A stretch of 64,000 nucleotides of DNA, taken from NCBI GenBank assembly GCA_020632925.1, contig JACKER010000024.1, positions 1-64,000 on the forward strand. Reading direction: 5' to 3'. The position numbers and the translations under genes were made by a program. The notes beneath the pieces are model-generated. The model was given only the letters and a program-made list of their open reading frames with translations. It searched no databases and had not been told where the DNA came from. Shown piece by piece: positions 60,678 to 64,000 of the stretch (position 1 is the first letter of the stretch; each line of letters begins with the position of its first letter). The DNA comes from Alphaproteobacteria bacterium. Its GTDB lineage: Bacteria > Myxococcota_A > UBA796 > GCA-2862545.

Positions 60678-62068
60678 CCACCGCGGCCTCCGATCCGATC
60701 CGGAGCCGGCCCGACGACGACGTGACCGAGCTCGCGCTGGCCATCGCGTGGAGCGTGTACGACCCGCGGCGCGTGGGGCAGGTCGCGTTCGTGAGCGGCC
60801 GCGAGCGCTGGGTCTTCGGCCGCGGCGGGAACCTGCACTGGCTGATCCACCGACCGCAGACGCGAACGCCGGCGCGGCCGCTCGACGATCCCAAGCTCTC
60901 CCGCGAGCAGCTCGTGCTCCAGGGCGTCGGGCGTGGCGTGGTGCGGCTCACGAGCGTGGGCCGGCTGCCCGTGCGGGTGGACGGCGCGTTGGTCGAGGAG
61001 CGCGACATCGGCGAGGGCGCGACCATCGAGGTGGGTGACCGCTTCGTGCTCGTCGTGCACCGCCGCCCGCTCGAGCTCGAGGGGGAACGCCCGAAGCACG
61101 CCTTCGGCGGCGCCGACGCGCAGGGCTTCGTGGGCGAGGGGCCCGCGACCTGGGCCTTGCGCACGAACGTCGCCTTCCTGGCGCGCCGCGCGGCGCACGT
61201 GCTGGTGTGCGGCGCGTCCGGGACGGGCAAGGAGCTCGCCGCGCGCGCGCTGCACCAGCTCTCGCTGCGGGCCTCCGGGCCGCTGGTGAGCCGCAGCGCC
61301 GCCACCATCCCCGAGTCGCTGGCGGACGCCGAGCTCTTCGGCAACCTCGGGAACTACCCCAACCCCGGGATGGCGGCGCGCCCCGGGCTGGTCGGCGAGG
61401 CCGACGGCGGCACGCTGTTCCTCGACGAGTTCGGCGAGCTCCCCATCGAGCTGCAGGCGCGCCTGCTGCGCGTGCTCGACGCCGGCGAGTACACGCGGCT
61501 CGGCGAGGCCCGTCCGCGCCACGCCAACCTCCGCCTGCTGGCGGCGACCAACCGCGACCCCGAGGAGCTCAAGCACGACGTGCTCGCGCGGCTCCCGCTG
61601 CGGCTGAACCTGGCTCCGCTCACGGAGCGTCGCGAGGACGTGGCGCTGATCGCGGTCCACCTCCTCCAGGGCATCGCGCGCACGGACCCCGAGGTGGCGC
61701 GCTGGCTCGACCCGGAGACCGGCCTGCCGCGCCTGACGACCCGCCTGGTGGCCGCGCTCGCCGCCCACCCGTACCACACGCACGTCCGCGAGCTCGGCGC
61801 GCTGCTGTGGCGCGCGATCGGCGAGTGTCGCGGCGAGGAACTCGATCTGTTCCCGGGGTACGGCGAGCTGCTCGTGAAGGCCTCCGCGACCAGCCACGCG
61901 GCTCCCGAGCGCGACCCGGGCGAGCTGTCCCCCGACGTGATCCAGGCCTGCCTCGATCGGCACGGCGGCAGCCAGGAGCTCGCGTGGCGGGAGCTCGGTC
62001 TGTCCAGCCGCTACGTCCTCGCCCGCCTGGTCAAGCGGCACGGCCTCAAGGTCAAGGGCCGGCGCTGA
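60662..62068 (+). CDS. FHA-domain AAA+ sigma-54-type transcriptional regulator
   Basis: 468 residues from a GTG at 60662. Residues 40-130 are an FHA domain (FGRGGNLHW, KLSREQLVLQG), which binds phosphothreonine. The AAA+ domain has Walker A GASGTGKE at 184, ELFG near 225, GGTLFLDEFGELP at 249 and NLRLLAATNRDPEE. Where canonical regulators carry GAFTGA, which touches sigma-54, this has NYPNPG. A C-terminal FIS-like helix-turn-helix (LSPDVIQACLDRHGG) binds DNA. It probably activates lanA in response to phosphorylation by the upstream kinase. Confidence 0.88.
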   Translation: MSLDVTTAASDPIRSRPDDDVTELALAIAWSVYDPRRVGQVAFVSGRERWVFGRGGNLHWLIHRPQTRTPARPLDDPKLSREQLVLQGVGRGVVRLTSVGRLPVRVDGALVEERDIGEGATIEVGDRFVLVVHRRPLELEGERPKHAFGGADAQGFVGEGPATWALRTNVAFLARRAAHVLVCGASGTGKELAARALHQLSLRASGPLVSRSAATIPESLADAELFGNLGNYPNPGMAARPGLVGEADGGTLFLDEFGELPIELQARLLRVLDAGEYTRLGEARPRHANLRLLAATNRDPEELKHDVLARLPLRLNLAPLTERREDVALIAVHLLQGIARTDPEVARWLDPETGLPRLTTRLVAALAAHPYHTHVRELGALLWRAIGECRGEELDLFPGYGELLVKASATSHAAPERDPGELSPDVIQACLDRHGGSQELAWRELGLSSRYVLARLVKRHGLKVKGRR

Positions 62069-62075
62069 CCGAGGC

Positions 62076-62930
62076 TCAGGGGACGAGAGCGTCGAGCAGG
62101 TCGAAGTCGTAGCGGGCGACCTGCATCCGGTTGAGGCCCGCCGGCGACGCCACGGGCGCGTCCTGCAGGATCTCCCCGATGAACTCCGGGATGGTCCAGA
62201 TGCCGTCCGGGTTGGCGAGCGTGGTCGGCGCGTGGATCTCGAGGGTGGTCGCGGCGTTGCTCACGGGCTTGAACGTCGAGCGGTAGAACCAGCGGTCGAT
62301 CCACTCCACGCCGGCGAACCCGTAGTCCCGGCGCTCGCGGAGCAGCCAGCCCACGATCTGCCCGTTCTGCACGATCTCGAAGCCGTACAGGTCGAGCGCG
62401 GCCGAGTCGGCTGGCGTGATGGCGAGCAGACCGGGGTTCGCGAGCGCGACCGCGTCGGGGATCAGGTTGTTGGAGACGCCGAACTTCGCGCCGTCGATCA
62501 GGCCCGGGGTGTCCGCCGCGCCCTCGAACTGGTGCATCACGTCGGCGGCGTTCCACAGCGCGAGCTGAGCGTCCATGGCCGCCACGGTGGGCTGGGCGAG
62601 GAAGCCGTTGTGCTGGATCTGGAAGGTCGCGCCGTTGATGGACTCGATGCTCGGACCGTTGAGGTAGACGAGCGACTCGATGAAGTCCAGGGCCGAGTTC
62701 GGATCCGGGATGGCCATCGTCACCGCCACGGGCACCTGGTCGATGGTGACGATGCCCATCGTCCCCGGCATGATCTGCGGGTCGTAGCCCCCGCGCGGCG
62801 GCGTGGTCAGCGGCAGGTCGAGCGCTGCCGTCGCCTTGACGTAGGCGTCGTGGTCCGGGTCCGTGGACAGGTCCGGCACGCGCTGCGCGAGTGCGGTCGA
62901 GGTCCACAGCAGGCTGGTGGCGAGCAGCAT
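62076..62930 (-). CDS. Secreted protein of unknown function
   Basis: 284 residues with signal MLLATSLLWTSTALAQ; GGAG lies six bases before the ATG at 62930. The sequence is mixed alpha/beta and rich in aromatic residues (WIDRWFYRSTF). It contains IESLVYLNGPSIESINGATF and VSNNLIPDAVALANPG. No Cys and no family recognised. It is convergent with the regulator gene (8 bases apart) and so is probably outside the lanthipeptide locus. Confidence 0.7.
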   Translation of the reverse strand: MLLATSLLWTSTALAQRVPDLSTDPDHDAYVKATAALDLPLTTPPRGGYDPQIMPGTMGIVTIDQVPVAVTMAIPDPNSALDFIESLVYLNGPSIESINGATFQIQHNGFLAQPTVAAMDAQLALWNAADVMHQFEGAADTPGLIDGAKFGVSNNLIPDAVALANPGLLAITPADSAALDLYGFEIVQNGQIVGWLLRERRDYGFAGVEWIDRWFYRSTFKPVSNAATTLEIHAPTTLANPDGIWTIPEFIGEILQDAPVASPAGLNRMQVARYDFDLLDALVP

Positions 62931-63045
62931 CGAGGTCTCCTGTCGTCGGGGGCAGGCCCCGCGCGAACGAGGCCACCTACCGTCGCTGCAGCCCATGGGC
63001 CAGGGGACGGAACGGAGATACGCCGCGTTTCTAGCGATCGGACGT

Positions 63046-63094
63046 GCGATGTGCGCGCATGCCGCACATCGCGCACACGTCGCCCTGCTAGGCT
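63046..63094 (+). promoter_or_regulatory. Inverted-repeat operator and -10 box before the SMP-30-like gene
   Basis: GCGATGTGCG (63046-63055) and CGCACATCGC (63063-63072) form a perfect 10-bp inverted repeat with a 7-base spacer, flanked by further ACGT matches. It overlaps the expected -35 position of a TAGGCT box (63089-63094). Position suggests repression. Confidence 0.6.
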
Positions 63095-63111
63095 CTTGGG
63101 GGAGGGACGAC

Positions 63112-63900
63112 ATCCTCGCAGCCTGGCTCCTCGCCTGCACCGACACCTTCCCGGACGGCCTCCCCGTCTCGGTCCGCGTGGTCCCGGGCGCGCTCGCCAC
63201 GGAGGACCTGGCCTTCGACGCCGCTGGTCGGGTGGTGGGCAGCGACGGTGAGCACCTGTGGCGCGCCGTCTACGGTGGACCGGCCGAGCTCTGGCTGCCC
63301 GGGCTGGCGGCCAAGGGAGGCATGGACGGGTTCGACGACGGCGATCTGGCGGTGAGCGAGCCCGAGCAGGGTGTCGTCTGGCGCGTGTCGGCCGAGGGCG
63401 GGCGCGAGCCGGTGGCGACGGGGCTCACCTGGCCCAACGGCGTGGCCGTGGACGACGCGGGGGCCGTGTGGTTCACCGAGCCGGCCGAGGACCGCGTGTG
63501 GGTCGCCGACCCCGTGCCGCGCGTGGTGAGCGAGGCGATCCGGGCGCCGAACGGGGTGGCCTTCGCCCCCGACGGGCGCGTGCTGGTGGCCTCGATGTAC
63601 GGCGACCACCCGGCGTGGCGCCTGGACCCGGCGTCGGGTGACGTGGAGCAGGTGGGTCCGACACTCCCCGAGGTCTACGGAGACGGCATCGCGGTGGCGG
63701 CGGATGGGCGCGTGGTGCTCGTCGACGTCGAGGGGCACCAGGTGCTCGCGCTGGGGGACGACGGCCCCGACGTCCTCTATGCGAACCCGGCGCGCTGGAT
63801 GGCGGGGCTCGCGCGCGGCAGCGGTATCGGCGGCTGGGACGCGGACCGCCTCTACGTCAGCGACCAGGCGACCCACGAGGTGCTGGAGCTGGCGTGGTGA
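63112..63900 (+). CDS. SMP-30/NHL-type propeller lipoprotein, apparent ATC start
   Basis: 262 residues if started at ATC 63112. GGGGGAGGG lies just before it, and ILAAWLLACTD would be a minimal lipoprotein signal with lipobox LLAC. ATG codons at 62995 and 63049 are in frame but lie upstream of the -10 box and inside the operator. The domain resembles gluconolactonase/SMP-30 and NHL propellers: LTWPNGVAVDDAGAVWFTE, RAPNGVAFAPDGRVLVASM, VYGDGIAVAADGRVVLVDV. Metal ligands typical of SMP-30 (Glu, Asn, Asp) are partly visible. Substrate unknown. Confidence 0.75.
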   Translation: MLAAWLLACTDTFPDGLPVSVRVVPGALATEDLAFDAAGRVVGSDGEHLWRAVYGGPAELWLPGLAAKGGMDGFDDGDLAVSEPEQGVVWRVSAEGGREPVATGLTWPNGVAVDDAGAVWFTEPAEDRVWVADPVPRVVSEAIRAPNGVAFAPDGRVLVASMYGDHPAWRLDPASGDVEQVGPTLPEVYGDGIAVAADGRVVLVDVEGHQVLALGDDGPDVLYANPARWMAGLARGSGIGGWDADRLYVSDQATHEVLELAW

Positions 63901-64000
63901 TCGGACGGTGGCACAAGCCGGTGATCGTCGGTGCTCGCGTGACCCTGCGCCCCATCGTCGCCACCGACGCCGAGGGGATGTTCGAGCTGACGCAGGACGC
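63897..64000 (+). CDS. GNAT-family acetyltransferase (3' end outside window)
   Basis: The first 34 codons from a GTG that overlaps the previous stop (GTGA). The sequence IVGARVTLRPIVATDAEGMF is the usual N-terminus of RimJ/RimL-type GNAT proteins. The acetyl-CoA site is not in the window. Confidence 0.7.
   Translation, partial: MIGRWHKPVIVGARVTLRPIVATDAEGMFELTQD

Noticed and set aside
62863..63111. N-terminal extension of the SMP-30-like protein from an upstream ATG
   Set aside because: It would run through the inverted repeat and the -10 box, and would bury the lipoprotein signal.

Overview
The window is very GC-rich chromosomal DNA (roughly 70% by eye) packed with short-gapped or overlapping genes. 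The gene content points to a myxobacterium-like member of the Myxococcota: MYXO-CTERM-like tails (Cys cluster, hydrophobic stretch, Arg run), Ser/Thr kinases fused to sensor or repeat domains, an FHA/AAA+ sigma-54-type regulator, MopE-like and thrombospondin-3-like calcium repeats, FG-GAP and SBBP propellers, and lipoproteins with Asp/Thr repeat linkers. No rRNA, tRNA, CRISPR array or complete insertion sequence was seen. Assignment below phylum is not possible from this sequence.

Layout. 1-8 kb: end of a secreted MopE-like protein, an OmpA-type outer-membrane protein coupled to a MntP manganese exporter, and secreted propeller proteins. 8-15 kb: a membrane-anchored protein, an exported TldD-like protease with a catalytically dead partner, and a kinase/dCache sensor coupled to a CBS protein. 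15-21 kb: tandem arylsulfotransferase-like lipoproteins and secreted unknowns. 21-26 kb: a MocR regulator divergent from a PNPOx-like/GNAT protein over a repeated operator, then an operon of sulfotransferase-like lipoprotein, cysteine-dioxygenase-like cupin and short-chain dehydrogenase. 26-32 kb: an operon of cytochrome-like lipoprotein, Mur ligase, GST and Lgt-like protein, divergent from fhs. 32-34 kb: a cytochrome operon (b561 fused to a diheme domain, SHP/DUF1924 cytochrome, separate DHC). 34.7-35.1 kb: a small inverted-repeat element enclosing a truncated four-helix-bundle (S23/Avd-like) ORF. 35-48 kb: hydrolase/dehydrogenase pair beside a TetR gene and a cytochrome remnant, a YHYH lipoprotein operon, thrA, an M81 peptidase with a PLP decarboxylase, another propeller lipoprotein and an SBBP protein.

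49-62 kb holds the most interesting region: a class II lanthipeptide locus. A 73-residue double-glycine precursor (lanA), a 1032-residue LanM, a C39-peptidase ABC exporter (lanT) and a small two-TM protein run on the minus strand. A divergent Ser/Thr kinase/repeat protein and an FHA-AAA+ regulator with a non-canonical loop where GAFTGA should be run on the plus strand. A sigma-54-like promoter (GG-N10-GC) lies just upstream of lanA. This suggests kinase/FHA/sigma-54 control of a lanthipeptide, with an unusual repeat- and hairpin-rich lanA-lanM intergenic region.

Window-wide habits: neighbouring genes often overlap by exactly 4 nt (ATGA/GTGA); export signals are very short and lack positive charge; TANNNT boxes lie so close to several start codons that leaderless mRNAs are likely. 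The right end carries an SMP-30/NHL-type lipoprotein preceded by a strong inverted repeat, then the start of a GNAT acetyltransferase.
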